Assembly: GCA_036267755.1 (NCBI GenBank)
Contig: DATAVK010000085.1
Span: forward strand, 1-46,829
Source: DATAVK01 sp036267755
GTDB lineage: Bacteria > Actinomycetota > Actinomycetes > JAFAQI01
Length of the DNA: 46,829 nucleotides
Direction: 5' to 3'
Part shown: positions 1-8,136 of the stretch, one piece after another
Layout of the letters: every line of letters starts with the position of its first letter
Numbering within the stretch: position 1 is the first letter of the stretch
Position numbers and translations under genes: made by a program
Notes under the pieces: generated by a model
What the model was told of the DNA's origin: nothing
Databases searched by the model: none
The model's input: only the letters and a program-made list of their open reading frames with translations

Positions 1-1527
1 CAGGTGGGCGAGCCGTCGCTGGCTCACACCATCGAGATCCTCAAGGGGCTGCGCGACCGCTACGAGGCCCACCACCGGGTCTCCATCACCGACGCCGCGC
101 TGGTCGCGGCCGCCTCACTGGCCGACCGCTACATCTCGGACCGGTTCCTGCCCGACAAGGCCATCGACCTGATCGACGAGGCCGGCTCGCGGATGCGGAT
201 CCGCCGGATGACGGCGCCGCCGGACCTGCGCGAGTTCGACGAGCGCATCGCCGCCGTGCGCCGCGAGAAGGAGAGCGCGATCGACGCGCAGGACTTCGAG
301 CTCGCCGCGTCGTTGCGCGACAAGGAGAAGAACCTGCTGTCGCAGAAGACCGATCGCGAGCGGGAGTGGAAGGCCGGCGATATGGACGTGGTCGCCGAGG
401 TCACCGACGAGGAGATCGCCGAGGTCCTCGCGACCTGGACCGGTATCCCGGTGTTCAAGCTGACCGAGGAAGAGACCGCCCGGCTGCTCCGGATGGAGGA
501 CGAGCTGCACAAGCGGATCGTCGGCCAGTCCCAGGCGGTCAAGGCGGTCAGCCAGGCCATCCGCCGTACCCGGGCCGGCCTGAAGGACCCGAAGCGTCCC
601 GGTGGCTCGTTCATCTTCGCCGGCCCGTCCGGTGTCGGAAAGACCGAGCTGTCCAAGACGCTCGCCGAGTTCCTGTTCGGTGACGAGGACTCGCTGATCC
701 AGCTCGACATGAGCGAGTTCATGGAGAAGCACACGGTGTCCCGCCTCGTCGGCTCGCCTCCTGGGTACGTCGGTTACGAGGAGGGTGGCCAGCTCACCGA
801 GCGGGTGCGCCGCAAGCCGTTCTCGGTCGTGCTCTTCGACGAGATCGAGAAGGCCCACCCCGACGTGTTCAACACGTTGCTGCAGGTGCTCGAGGATGGT
901 CGGCTGACCGACTCGCAGGGTCGCGCGGTCGACTTCAAGAACACCGTGATCATCATGACCACGAACCTCGGCACCCGTGACATCGCGAAGGGCCAGAACC
1001 TCGGCTTCGCCGGCAACGAGACCGCCACGTCGAACTACGACCGCATGAGGGTCAAGGTCAACGACGAGCTCAAGCAGCACTTCAAGCCGGAGTTCCTCAA
1101 CCGGGTCGACGACACGATCGTGTTCCACCAGCTGTCCGAGGACGACATCGTCAGGATCGTCGACCTCATGATCAGCCGGGTCGACGCCCAGATGAAGAAC
1201 CGCGACATGGCGATCGAGGTCACCGCGGAAGGCAAGAAGCTGCTCGCCAAGAAGGGTTACGACCCGGTCCTCGGTGCCCGGCCATTGCGCCGCACGATCC
1301 AGCGGGAGATCGAGGACACCGTGTCCGAGAAGATCCTGTACGGCGAGTTCACTGCCGGTCAGATCGTGGTCGTCGACGTGGAGGGCAGCGGCGGCACGGA
1401 CACGCTCGACGAGGAGCCGCACTTCACCTTCCGCGGCGAGGACAAGCCGATCGCCCCCGACGCGCTGCCGGTCGAATCGGCCGGCTCGGGATCGGCCGGC
1501 ACGGGCACGACCGACGCCGCTACCTGA
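1..1527 (+). CDS. clpC: ATP-dependent Clp protease ATP-binding subunit ClpC, 3' part
   Basis: This is the C-terminal part of a class I Hsp100 unfoldase that feeds substrates to ClpP. The frame is open from base 1, so the start lies outside the window. Counting from the GTG at position 4, a UVR-type coiled segment spans about residues 92-115 and the second AAA+ domain follows. That domain has Walker A GPSGVGKT at 207-214, Walker B VVLFDE at 275-280 and a ClpB/C-type small C-terminal domain. The tail after the AAA+ domain is Gly/Ser/Thr/Ala-rich. The UVR segment separates ClpC from ClpA and ClpB. The stop overlaps by 8 bp the stop of the convergent gene on the minus strand. Confidence 0.96.
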   Translation, partial: QVGEPSLAHTIEILKGLRDRYEAHHRVSITDAALVAAASLADRYISDRFLPDKAIDLIDEAGSRMRIRRMTAPPDLREFDERIAAVRREKESAIDAQDFELAASLRDKEKNLLSQKTDREREWKAGDMDVVAEVTDEEIAEVLATWTGIPVFKLTEEETARLLRMEDELHKRIVGQSQAVKAVSQAIRRTRAGLKDPKRPGGSFIFAGPSGVGKTELSKTLAEFLFGDEDSLIQLDMSEFMEKHTVSRLVGSPPGYVGYEEGGQLTERVRRKPFSVVLFDEIEKAHPDVFNTLLQVLEDGRLTDSQGRAVDFKNTVIIMTTNLGTRDIAKGQNLGFAGNETATSNYDRMRVKVNDELKQHFKPEFLNRVDDTIVFHQLSEDDIVRIVDLMISRVDAQMKNRDMAIEVTAEGKKLLAKKGYDPVLGARPLRRTIQREIEDTVSEKILYGEFTAGQIVVVDVEGSGGTDTLDEEPHFTFRGEDKPIAPDALPVESAGSGSAGTGTTDAAT

Positions 1528-2215
1528 TCTCGTTCGTGGCGGCGAGTGCCGCCACCATGGTCTCGACGTGGTCGCTGAAGACCGCGTCGAGTCCCATGCC
1601 CAGCGCTCGTCGCAGTGACGTGGCTTGCTGGCAGTCGTAGCCGAACGCCCGCATGCCCAGGTTGTGCACCTCGTCGACGAAACGGGGCGTCCACCACATC
1701 CACCGGGCGTTGACCGCGTCCATCCCGGCGTCGCGGATGCCGCGGAACGCCGCCCGTCGCCGCGGGCCGCGCATCGCGGTGCCGCGCACGGTGACGGCGC
1801 GGTTCGGGCTGTCGATGTTCGCCAGTCGGGCCGAGTGCGGGCTGACCAGCCACAGCCGCGAGGAGGCGCCGCGCGCCGCGGCCACCACCGCGACCGCGGC
1901 GGCGATCCGGGAGCTGGAGACGTCGATGGCCAGGTCCATGTCCGTCCCGCAGCGGTCGTAGAGCTCGTCTAGGGTCGGCACATGTGCCGGGAGCTGCTCG
2001 CGGCGTACCTCCGCTATCGGTACACGTCGGCGCCGGGCCTCCCGGAGCACCCCGTCGTGGTCGAGCACGACGATCCCGTCGGCCGTGACCCAGGCGTCCG
2101 TCTCCAGGGCGGTAGCGCCGAGTCGCAGCGCCGCCGCGAACGTGTCGAGCTGGTTGTCCGGCCCGTGGCCGGAGCCGCCGCGGTGCGCGAAGCCGATCCG
2201 GTCGGTGCCGGTCAT
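1520..2215 (-). CDS. glycerophosphodiester phosphodiesterase family protein
   Basis: This protein of 231 residues is predicted to hydrolyse glycerophosphodiesters to glycerol 3-phosphate and an alcohol. The GDPD signature is visible: H11-R12 in AHRGG, the acidic pair E38/D40 in LETDAW, and H53 in VVLDHDG, consistent with metal-binding and catalytic residues of the family. No signal peptide is seen, so a cytoplasmic location is likely. The ATG at 2215 overlaps the mutY stop in an ATGA arrangement, which suggests translational coupling. Its own stop overlaps the clpC stop. The frame stays open upstream, but that part is a shadow of mutY. Confidence 0.87.
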   Translation of the reverse strand: MTGTDRIGFAHRGGSGHGPDNQLDTFAAALRLGATALETDAWVTADGIVVLDHDGVLREARRRRVPIAEVRREQLPAHVPTLDELYDRCGTDMDLAIDVSSSRIAAAVAVVAAARGASSRLWLVSPHSARLANIDSPNRAVTVRGTAMRGPRRRAAFRGIRDAGMDAVNARWMWWTPRFVDEVHNLGMRAFGYDCQQATSLRRALGMGLDAVFSDHVETMVAALAATNEIR

Positions 2216-3099
2216 GCCGGCAGGCCGTAGCGGTCGTCGCCAGCCGGCACGACCAGCCCGTCGCTGATCAGCCCGGCGAGCGCGCGCTCGCGCTGGCCGG
2301 CGGCGTCCCACGCGGCGTCCAGGTCCAGCTTCGCCACCGTGCCCGGGGCGTCGCGCAGCACCGCCATCAGCCGGCCCCGGGCCTGCCGGTCGGTGCCGGC
2401 GAACGGCTGCGGCCGGCGAGCCGTCGTCGTCGGGGGTCGACCGGCCAACCGCCACGCGCAGCTGGTGCGCACCGGGCAGTCGTCACACCGCGGCGAGCGA
2501 GCCAGGCAGGTCACGGCTCCCAGCTCCATGACGGCGACGCTGTAGCGCTCCGGCCTCTCGGTCGGGACCAGGGCCAGCGCCCTGGCCCGCTCCGCGACGG
2601 TCGGCGACGCCGTGGCAGCGTCCGCCGCGGCGTCCAAGACGCGTGCGTAGACCCGGCGCACATTGGTGTCGAGCACCGCGTGCCGTTGCCCGAACCCAAA
2701 GCTCGCGACCGCGGCCGCCGTGTAGGACCCGATTCCCGGCAGGGCGAGCAGGTCGTCGTACCCCGCGGGGACCTCGCCGCCATGCTCCTCGGTGATGGCG
2801 GTCGCTGCGGCGTGCAACCGCAGGGCACGTCGCGGATAGCCCAACCGTCCCCATAGCCGCACCGCGTCGCCTGGCGAGTCACAAGCGAGCGCGGCCGGGG
2901 TCGGCCATCGGGTGAGCCACTGCTCCCAGACGGGTACGACGCGAGCCACGGGCGTCTGCTGCAGCATCACTTCGCTCACCATCACGCCCCAGGCGGTGAT
3001 CCCGGCGCGGCGCCACGGCAGGTCTCTGGCGTGCTCGTCGTACCAAGCGGTGACGGCCGCGGCGAACGTCTCTGTCATGAGCGGAAGCCAGTCTCCCAT
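2212..3099 (-). CDS. mutY: A/G-specific adenine glycosylase MutY
   Basis: This DNA repair glycosylase removes adenine mispaired with 8-oxoguanine or guanine. In the 295-residue reading, catalytic Glu43 lies in SEVMLQQT, the helix-hairpin-helix is LPGIGSYTAAAV (about 120-131), and catalytic Asp144 lies in VLDTNVRRV. The 4Fe-4S ligands C197-x6-C204-x2-C207-x5-C213 are complete. Only about 80 residues follow the cluster, so the NUDIX-like C-terminal domain seen in E. coli MutY appears short or absent, as is common in actinobacteria. The start is uncertain: ATG at 3099 is used here and ATG at 3078 is possible; neither has a well-spaced Shine-Dalgarno. A long hairpin lies 35 bp upstream. Confidence 0.93.
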   Translation of the reverse strand: MGDWLPLMTETFAAAVTAWYDEHARDLPWRRAGITAWGVMVSEVMLQQTPVARVVPVWEQWLTRWPTPAALACDSPGDAVRLWGRLGYPRRALRLHAAATAITEEHGGEVPAGYDDLLALPGIGSYTAAAVASFGFGQRHAVLDTNVRRVYARVLDAAADAATASPTVAERARALALVPTERPERYSVAVMELGAVTCLARSPRCDDCPVRTSCAWRLAGRPPTTTARRPQPFAGTDRQARGRLMAVLRDAPGTVAKLDLDAAWDAAGQRERALAGLISDGLVVPAGDDRYGLPA

Positions 3100-3133
3100 G
3101 CGGGGTTGCAGGGATGACCGGCTCCAAGATCAT

Positions 3134-3169
3134 CGCCGGATTCCCGGGTTCTAACCCGGTTATCCGGCG
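3134..3169. promoter_or_regulatory. 36-bp two-part palindrome upstream of mutY
   Basis: An outer inverted repeat, CGCCGGAT / ATCCGGCG, encloses an inner one, CCGGGTT / AACCCGG. Together they form an almost continuous 36-bp palindrome 35 bp upstream of the mutY start, in the divergent gap before the plus-strand gene at 3349. There is no T-run, so it does not look like an intrinsic terminator. It could be an operator, an mRNA leader hairpin or a repeat-family member. Confidence 0.55.
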
Positions 3170-3240
3170 CTCGGAAACGCCACGGCTCAGTAACGCCGTT
3201 CCACGCGCGGCCATCGCACGGAGTGCAGGTGGCTGGTCTC

Positions 3241-3288
3241 ATGTTCATGGCCGGTTTTGGTGGCTCTAGCCGCCTTATCTGGCCATGG
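3241..3288 (-). repeat. dispersed palindromic intergenic repeat, copy 1
   Basis: The reverse complement of this 48-bp segment matches 21704-21751 at 43 of 48 positions by eye. It contains the near-palindrome GGCGGCTAGAGCC(A/G)CC followed by AAAACCGGCCATGA. It lies in the divergent gap between mutY and the gene at 3349 and does not code for a recognisable protein. The pattern fits a REP/MITE-like element, but I cannot assign it to a known family. Confidence 0.75.
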
Positions 3289-3336
3289 CGAGCGGCGGCT
3301 GGGGTTCATTGATCTGGGCGGGGCTGGACACCTGCC

Positions 3337-3351
3337 TACGATCAGGCGGTG
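3337..3351 (+). promoter_or_regulatory. -10 element and leaderless start
   Basis: TACGAT at 3337-3342 is followed by exactly 6 nt and then the GTG start at 3349. No Shine-Dalgarno is present. This matches the leaderless transcript arrangement common in actinobacteria, and the same spacing recurs at several other genes in this window. Confidence 0.6.
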
Positions 3352-3942
3352 AGCAGCGTCCTTCGCCCGGTCGGTCCGGAGCGGCAAGGCGTCTACTGGT
3401 TCCGCCGCGTGATCATCCTCGTGGTGGTGCTGGCACTCGTCATCCTGATCGTCCACGAGCTCGCCGGCGGCTCATCCGGCCCGAATGCGGGCGCGGCAGC
3501 TGGTGGCGGCGGCGGTTCGCCGACGCCCAGCCCGACCACGTCGGCCACCTCGACTCCGTCGTGCACGCCGTCGCAGCTCTCGATCGCGCTGTCGACCGAC
3601 AAGCGGGAGTACGCCAGCGACGAGGCGGCGACGTTCACCGGGACGTTCCGCAACACCTCGGGGACGACCTGTCGGCTGCGGTCGACGGTCAAGAGCCGCA
3701 TCTGGACGGTCACCTCGGGGTCGGCCACCACGTGGACCACTGCCGGCTGCAAGTTCACCGGCAAACCGAAGAAGGCCACGCTCACCGCGACCAGCAGCGC
3801 GACCACCTCGATCACCTGGGACGGCCGCCACAACGACTCCAGCTGCACGACCGGGGCGGCCGCCCTGCCAGGTACCTACGTCCTCCGCGGGACGTTCGAC
3901 GGGGTAACGGCGAAGCCCGCGGTTTTTCATGTCGTCTCCTAG
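3349..3942 (+). CDS. unknown single-pass membrane or secreted protein
   Basis: I do not recognise this 197-residue protein. It has a short basic N-terminus, one hydrophobic segment at about residues 19-39 (RRVIILVVVLALVILIVHEL), then a Gly-rich and Pro/Ser/Thr-rich linker to about residue 70. A globular part of about 125 residues follows, with four cysteines and many Ser/Thr, and its short alternating segments suggest a beta-sandwich. The topology is probably N-in with the domain outside. The GTG start is set by the TACGAT element 6 nt upstream. It precedes cheB on the same strand with a 39-bp gap, so an extracytoplasmic sensor or accessory role for the Che proteins is possible but only inferred. 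Confidence 0.7.
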   Translation: MSSVLRPVGPERQGVYWFRRVIILVVVLALVILIVHELAGGSSGPNAGAAAGGGGGSPTPSPTTSATSTPSCTPSQLSIALSTDKREYASDEAATFTGTFRNTSGTTCRLRSTVKSRIWTVTSGSATTWTTAGCKFTGKPKKATLTATSSATTSITWDGRHNDSSCTTGAAALPGTYVLRGTFDGVTAKPAVFHVVS

Positions 3943-3981
3943 CAACTCAAGCAACTCCGCAGCGAGGACGACACAACGGGC

Positions 3982-5148
3982 ATGACCGCTCAGCCGGACA
4001 GCCCTGCCCCGGTGACGATCGTCATTGTCGACGACTCCGCCACGCAGCGGCGGTTCGTGCGCGCGGCGGTCTCAGCGGATCCCGGCCTGGAGATCGTCGG
4101 CGAGGCGCGCAACGGCCGGGAGGGCGTGGCGCTGGTCGAGCGGCTACGGCCGGCCGCGGTCCTGATGGACCTTCACCTGCCGCTGATGAACGGCCTCGAA
4201 GCGATCGAGCGGATCATGGCCACCCGCCCGACGCCGATCATCGTCTACTCCTCGTTCGTCGACGGCGACGATCGGCACAACGCCGCGAGCGCGCTGGCCG
4301 CGGGCGCGATCGACGTGATGGCGAAACCCGGTCCGGACGACAGCACCCGGCTCGACGAGTACGCCGAGGGGTTGCGTCGCCGGCTCCGCGTGGCCGGCCG
4401 CGTCAAGGTCATCACCCATCCTCGGGGACGGTTGGGTCGCACCGGCTCCTCGGTTTCGACCCACCGGCTCGCTCCGGTTTCAGGCATCCAGCCGGATCTG
4501 GCCGAGCGAAAGCCGGACGCGCAACCGGCCTGCCGCCCGGACTGGCTCGATTCCTTCTCCCCCCGCGACGTCGACCTGCTGGCGATCGGTGCCTCGACCG
4601 GTGGCCCGCAGGCGCTGGCCCGGCTGCTCACCGACCTGCCGGACGCCACGAACACCGCGATCCTCGTAGTCCAACACATGGCCGACGGGTTCATGGAGGG
4701 GCTGGCGAGCTGGCTCGACGGCCTCTGCCCGCTACCGGTGGTCGTCGGTGTCCACGGCAAGCGGCTGGCCCGCGGCGTCGTGACGGTCGCACCGAGCGGC
4801 GCGAACTTCGTGATCCACGACCACCTCCGCGCGACCGCACACGTGCCGCCGCCGGGGCAGCATCACATGCCGAGCATCGACGTGACGTTCGACTCGGTGG
4901 CAAGTGCGTACGGGCCGGCCGCGGTGGGCGTGCTGCTGACCGGCATGGGGCGCGACGGCGCGGCCGGGCTTCGACGGATCCGGGACCGCGGTGGCATCAC
5001 CATCGGGCAGGACGAGGCGACCTGTGCGGTGTACGGGATGCCGGCCGCGGCACTGGCGCTGGATGCCGTCGATGTACAGCTCTCGCTGTCCGACATCGGG
5101 GTTGCGCTACGCAGCCTGGTAAGCCCGGCCCCGGGTGCCGACGCATGA
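3982..5148 (+). CDS. cheB: CheB protein-glutamate methylesterase response regulator
   Basis: The protein (388 residues) has an N-terminal receiver domain (D17/D18, phospho-acceptor D63 in LMDLHLP, K115) and a C-terminal methylesterase domain. The catalytic triad is visible: Ser205 in AIGASTGGP, His232 in VVQHMADGF and Asp325 in GMGRDGAAG. The family removes methyl groups from, or deamidates, glutamates of chemoreceptors when phosphorylated by CheA. The stop overlaps the cheR start in ATGA, so cheB, cheR and cheW are translationally linked. No CheA or chemoreceptor gene lies within the window, so the partner kinase and receptor must be elsewhere. Confidence 0.94.
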   Translation: MTAQPDSPAPVTIVIVDDSATQRRFVRAAVSADPGLEIVGEARNGREGVALVERLRPAAVLMDLHLPLMNGLEAIERIMATRPTPIIVYSSFVDGDDRHNAASALAAGAIDVMAKPGPDDSTRLDEYAEGLRRRLRVAGRVKVITHPRGRLGRTGSSVSTHRLAPVSGIQPDLAERKPDAQPACRPDWLDSFSPRDVDLLAIGASTGGPQALARLLTDLPDATNTAILVVQHMADGFMEGLASWLDGLCPLPVVVGVHGKRLARGVVTVAPSGANFVIHDHLRATAHVPPPGQHHMPSIDVTFDSVASAYGPAAVGVLLTGMGRDGAAGLRRIRDRGGITIGQDEATCAVYGMPAAALALDAVDVQLSLSDIGVALRSLVSPAPGADA

Positions 5149-6575
5149 GCCGGGTGAAGCTGACCGACTCGCAGTTCGCGACCATCGCCGCATTGCTGCA
5201 TGACGCCGCGGGGCTGTCTTTCGACGAGAGCCGACGGGAGTCGCTCGGGTTCAGCATCGCCGAGCGGATGCGCGTCACCTCGAGCCCGGACGTGCCGTCG
5301 TACCTCGGGCTGCTGACCGGTGCCGGCGCAGACGTCGAGCGGCAGTCGCTGCTCGACGAGGTCACGATTCCCGAGACGCATTTCTTCCGGAACCCACCGC
5401 AGATCCGGGCGCTGCGCGCGCACGTGCTTCCCGAGCTGCTCAGGCAGGCGGCCGGCAGCCGCAAGCTGCGGATCTGGAGCGCCGGATGCTCGACCGGCGA
5501 GGAGCCGTACACGGTCGCGATGCTGCTGCGCGAGCTGCTTCCCTCGTACGCCGGCTGGGATATCAAGATCCTGGCGACAGATATCTCGAACCGGGCCCTG
5601 ACGGCCGCGAGGGCCGGTCGCTACAGCGAGCGGGCGCTGGTGATGACCGATCCGCTGGACCTGGCCAGGTGGTTCGTCCTCGATACGACGACCGGCGAGT
5701 TCGTGGTGCGCGACGAGGTTCGCGACATGGTGGAGTTCCACCACCACAACCTGGTGACCGACGCGCCGCCGTTCAACCCGGGTGACCTCGACCTGGTGCT
5801 CTGCCGCAACGTCACTATCTATTTCGACCGCGAGACCACGAGGTCGCTGATGGCGCGGCTGCACCACGGGCTGCGCGACGGCGGCTACCTGTTCCTCGGT
5901 CACGCTGAGACGCTGTGGCGCCTCAGCGACGCCTTCTCGCTGGTGTCGCTGGGCGACGCATTCGTCTACCGGCGGCTGGATGCGAAGCCGGACACCACCC
6001 GACGTGCGGTGCTGCCGGATCGCCGGACCGAGAGCGAGCTGCTGCCGCTGATCGCCGACCGACGTCGGACCGGAGCAGACCGGCGCAACACACGTGCGGC
6101 GCCGGGCGGGACCCGGCTGGCGGCTCGACCGGCGGCGCCGGCGCGGCGCCCCGCGATCGACCCGCTCCGCGCGATCCGTACGGCGGTCACCGCTGGCCGG
6201 TACGACGAGGCCGTGGACGTCGCCAGTGACGTCATCACGGCAACCCCGCTGCGGGCTGAGGCGCATTACCTGCAGGGGCTCGCGCTGACCAACCTCGGCC
6301 GCGACGCCGAGGCCCTCGTGGCGCTGCGCAAGGCGGTGTACCTCGACCCCGAGCTGGGTTTCGCGCACTTCCTGCTCGCCGGGGCACTCGAGCGCTCCGG
6401 CGAGCACCGGGCGGCGGCTCGTTCTTACCGTGCCGCCGCGACGGTCCTCGGCGGCCGACCGGGAGACAGCGTCGCTGAGGAGCTCGGCGGCCGCCGAGTC
6501 GCTGAGCTGGCCGAGCTGTGTGTGACGCTCGCCCGGCGGGCGGACGCGCAGGGTCGACCGGGAGGAAACCGATGA
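5145..6575 (+). CDS. cheR: CheR-type protein-glutamate methyltransferase with C-terminal TPR region
   Basis: This 476-residue protein is a SAM-dependent methyltransferase of the CheR family. Recognisable segments are IPETHFFRNPPQ (75-86), the SAM-binding WSAGCSTGEEPYT (111-123) and LVLCRNVTIYF. After the catalytic domain (to about residue 285) come an Arg/Ala-rich linker and a helical tetratricopeptide-like region at about 355-440 (AEAHYLQGLALTNLGRDAEA and the next repeat). That makes it longer than classical CheR (about 285 residues), like CheR proteins of non-flagellar chemosensory clusters. The ATG at 5145 overlaps the cheB stop and sits at the N-terminus expected for the family. The frame is open far upstream, but only antisense-like composition lies there. 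Confidence 0.92.
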   Translation: MSRVKLTDSQFATIAALLHDAAGLSFDESRRESLGFSIAERMRVTSSPDVPSYLGLLTGAGADVERQSLLDEVTIPETHFFRNPPQIRALRAHVLPELLRQAAGSRKLRIWSAGCSTGEEPYTVAMLLRELLPSYAGWDIKILATDISNRALTAARAGRYSERALVMTDPLDLARWFVLDTTTGEFVVRDEVRDMVEFHHHNLVTDAPPFNPGDLDLVLCRNVTIYFDRETTRSLMARLHHGLRDGGYLFLGHAETLWRLSDAFSLVSLGDAFVYRRLDAKPDTTRRAVLPDRRTESELLPLIADRRRTGADRRNTRAAPGGTRLAARPAAPARRPAIDPLRAIRTAVTAGRYDEAVDVASDVITATPLRAEAHYLQGLALTNLGRDAEALVALRKAVYLDPELGFAHFLLAGALERSGEHRAAARSYRAAATVLGGRPGDSVAEELGGRRVAELAELCVTLARRADAQGRPGGNR

Positions 6576-7027
6576 CGAGAACCGGGTACGTCGTGTTCAG
6601 GCTGGGGCCGCGCAGGTTCGCGACCTCACTCGACGACGTGCGGGAAATCGTCCGGCTGCAGCCGCTCGAGCCGTTGCTGGGCGCGATCCCGCCGCTGGCG
6701 GGTGTCATGGAGCTGCGCGGGACGCCGTTGCCGGTCATGGACGTGCGCGCCGCGGACGCCCTACCGGATGAGGGCGACGTCCTCGTCATGACCTTGGACG
6801 GTGACACCGTGGGGGTGGCGGTCGACGCCGTCGAGGCCGTGCTCCATCCGGATGAGCTCGGTGCCGCCTCGAAACCGGCGAAGGTCCTGCCGGCATATGT
6901 CATCGGGGTCTGCCCGGGTCCCACCGGGCCGCTGCTGCTCGTCGACCTCCGTCGGCTGCTCGACCTCGCGGACTGGGGTCCGACCGCGGCGATCGTCAGC
7001 TCCGAGCGGGCCCCGGCTCAGACGTAG
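6572..7027 (+). CDS. cheW: CheW-like scaffold protein
   Basis: This is a protein of 151 residues with a single CheW-type SH3-like beta domain (for example YVVFRLGPRRFATSLDDVREIV at the start and GPLLLVDLRRLLDL near the end). CheW proteins link chemoreceptors to the kinase CheA. The ATG at 6572 overlaps the cheR stop and follows the Shine-Dalgarno GGAGG. The 3' end overlaps disA, on the opposite strand, by 10 bp. With CheB and CheR it makes a compact adaptation-and-scaffold operon that lacks the kinase. Confidence 0.85.
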   Translation: MTRTGYVVFRLGPRRFATSLDDVREIVRLQPLEPLLGAIPPLAGVMELRGTPLPVMDVRAADALPDEGDVLVMTLDGDTVGVAVDAVEAVLHPDELGAASKPAKVLPAYVIGVCPGPTGPLLLVDLRRLLDLADWGPTAAIVSSERAPAQT

Positions 7028-8100
7028 CGTTCGAGGATCGAGGACTCGGCAAGCCGCGAGAGTCCTTCCCGGACCGACCGAGCCCGGGTCTCGCCAACGC
7101 CTTCGACGACCTGCAAGTCGTCGATCGTCGCCGCCAGCAGCTTCTGTAAGCCGCCGAAGTGCTCGACCAACCGGTCGATGACCAGCGCGGGTAGCCGCGG
7201 CACCCGAGCCAGCAGGCGGTACCCGCGCGGGGACACCGCGCTGTCGAGGATGTCCGGGTTGGTTCCGAAGCCGCAGACCCGGGCGATGACGGCCGGATCG
7301 AGCAGGTCGTTGCCCGGCAGCTCGTCGAGCTCGGTGAGCACCGACTCGACGGTGCGGTTGCGGCGGCCCGACGGCATGTAGTCACGGACCACGAGCTCAC
7401 GTTCCTGGATGACACCCGCCATCAGCTCGTCGAGCTGCAGCGAGAGCAACCGTCCGTCGGTGCCGAGCTCGACGACGTACCCCTCGATCTCCGAGGCGAT
7501 CCTGAGCACCATTTCGAGCCGCTGGCTGACCGCGACGGCATCGCGGACCGTGACCAGGTCCTCGATCTCGAGCGCCGACAGCGTCCCGCTGACTTCGTCG
7601 AGCCGCATCTTGTAGCGCTCCAGCGTGGCCAGCGCCTGGTTGGCTCGCGAGAGGATCGCGGCCGAGTCGTCGAGCACGTAGCGACGGTCACCGACGTACA
7701 ACGCGATGATCCGCATCGACTGGCTGACGCTCACGACCGGGTAGCCGGTCTGCCGGGCGACCCGCTCGGCAGTGCGGTGACGCGTCCCCGACTCATCCGT
7801 AGGGATCGTCGGGTCCGGGACGAGGTGCGTGGCGGCGCGCAGGATTCGAGTCAGTGTGTCGTCGACGACGATGGCGCCGTCCATCTTGGCCAGCTCACGC
7901 AACCGGGTGGAGGCAAACTCCACGTCGAGCGGGAAACCGCCGGTGCAGATGGACTCGACGACCTTGTCGTAACCGAGCACGATCAGGGCGCCGGTGTGGC
8001 CCCGCAGGATGCGCTCCAGGCCATCCCGCAGCGCGGTGCCCGGCGCGACCGCTGCGAGCGTGGTGCGCAGGTCGACGTCGGGACGATCCGTGACGGCCAC
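7018..8100 (-). CDS. disA: DNA integrity scanning diadenylate cyclase DisA
   Basis: The protein (360 residues) condenses two ATP into cyclic di-AMP and monitors DNA damage or branched DNA. The N-terminal DAC domain contains the DGA motif at 74-76 and the RHR motif at 107-109, both active-site signatures. A helical linker and a C-terminal helix-hairpin-helix DNA-binding domain complete the DisA architecture. The start is GTG at 8100, with GAGGAG upstream. It follows radA by 36 bp on the same strand. The radA-disA pairing is conserved in mycobacteria, where RadA is reported to control DisA activity. Confidence 0.96.
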   Translation of the reverse strand: MAVTDRPDVDLRTTLAAVAPGTALRDGLERILRGHTGALIVLGYDKVVESICTGGFPLDVEFASTRLRELAKMDGAIVVDDTLTRILRAATHLVPDPTIPTDESGTRHRTAERVARQTGYPVVSVSQSMRIIALYVGDRRYVLDDSAAILSRANQALATLERYKMRLDEVSGTLSALEIEDLVTVRDAVAVSQRLEMVLRIASEIEGYVVELGTDGRLLSLQLDELMAGVIQERELVVRDYMPSGRRNRTVESVLTELDELPGNDLLDPAVIARVCGFGTNPDILDSAVSPRGYRLLARVPRLPALVIDRLVEHFGGLQKLLAATIDDLQVVEGVGETRARSVREGLSRLAESSILERYV

Positions 8101-8136
8101 ACAGGCTCCTCGGGAAAACGGTCGCGGACGCCGATT

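Noticed and set aside
115..1422. Antisense frame of 435 codons opposite clpC
   Set aside because: High-GC third-position bias opens long antisense frames. The translation has no domain and the clpC frame is unmistakable.
3285..5144. Long open frame in front of cheR giving a 1096-residue reading
   Set aside because: This part is the off-frame of the 3349 gene and cheB; it has an Arg/Pro/Ala-rich composition without motifs. The CheR family begins at the ATG at 5145.
4863..6407. Antisense frame of 514 codons opposite cheB/cheR
   Set aside because: It shadows two genes with intact catalytic motifs and has no recognisable domain of its own.
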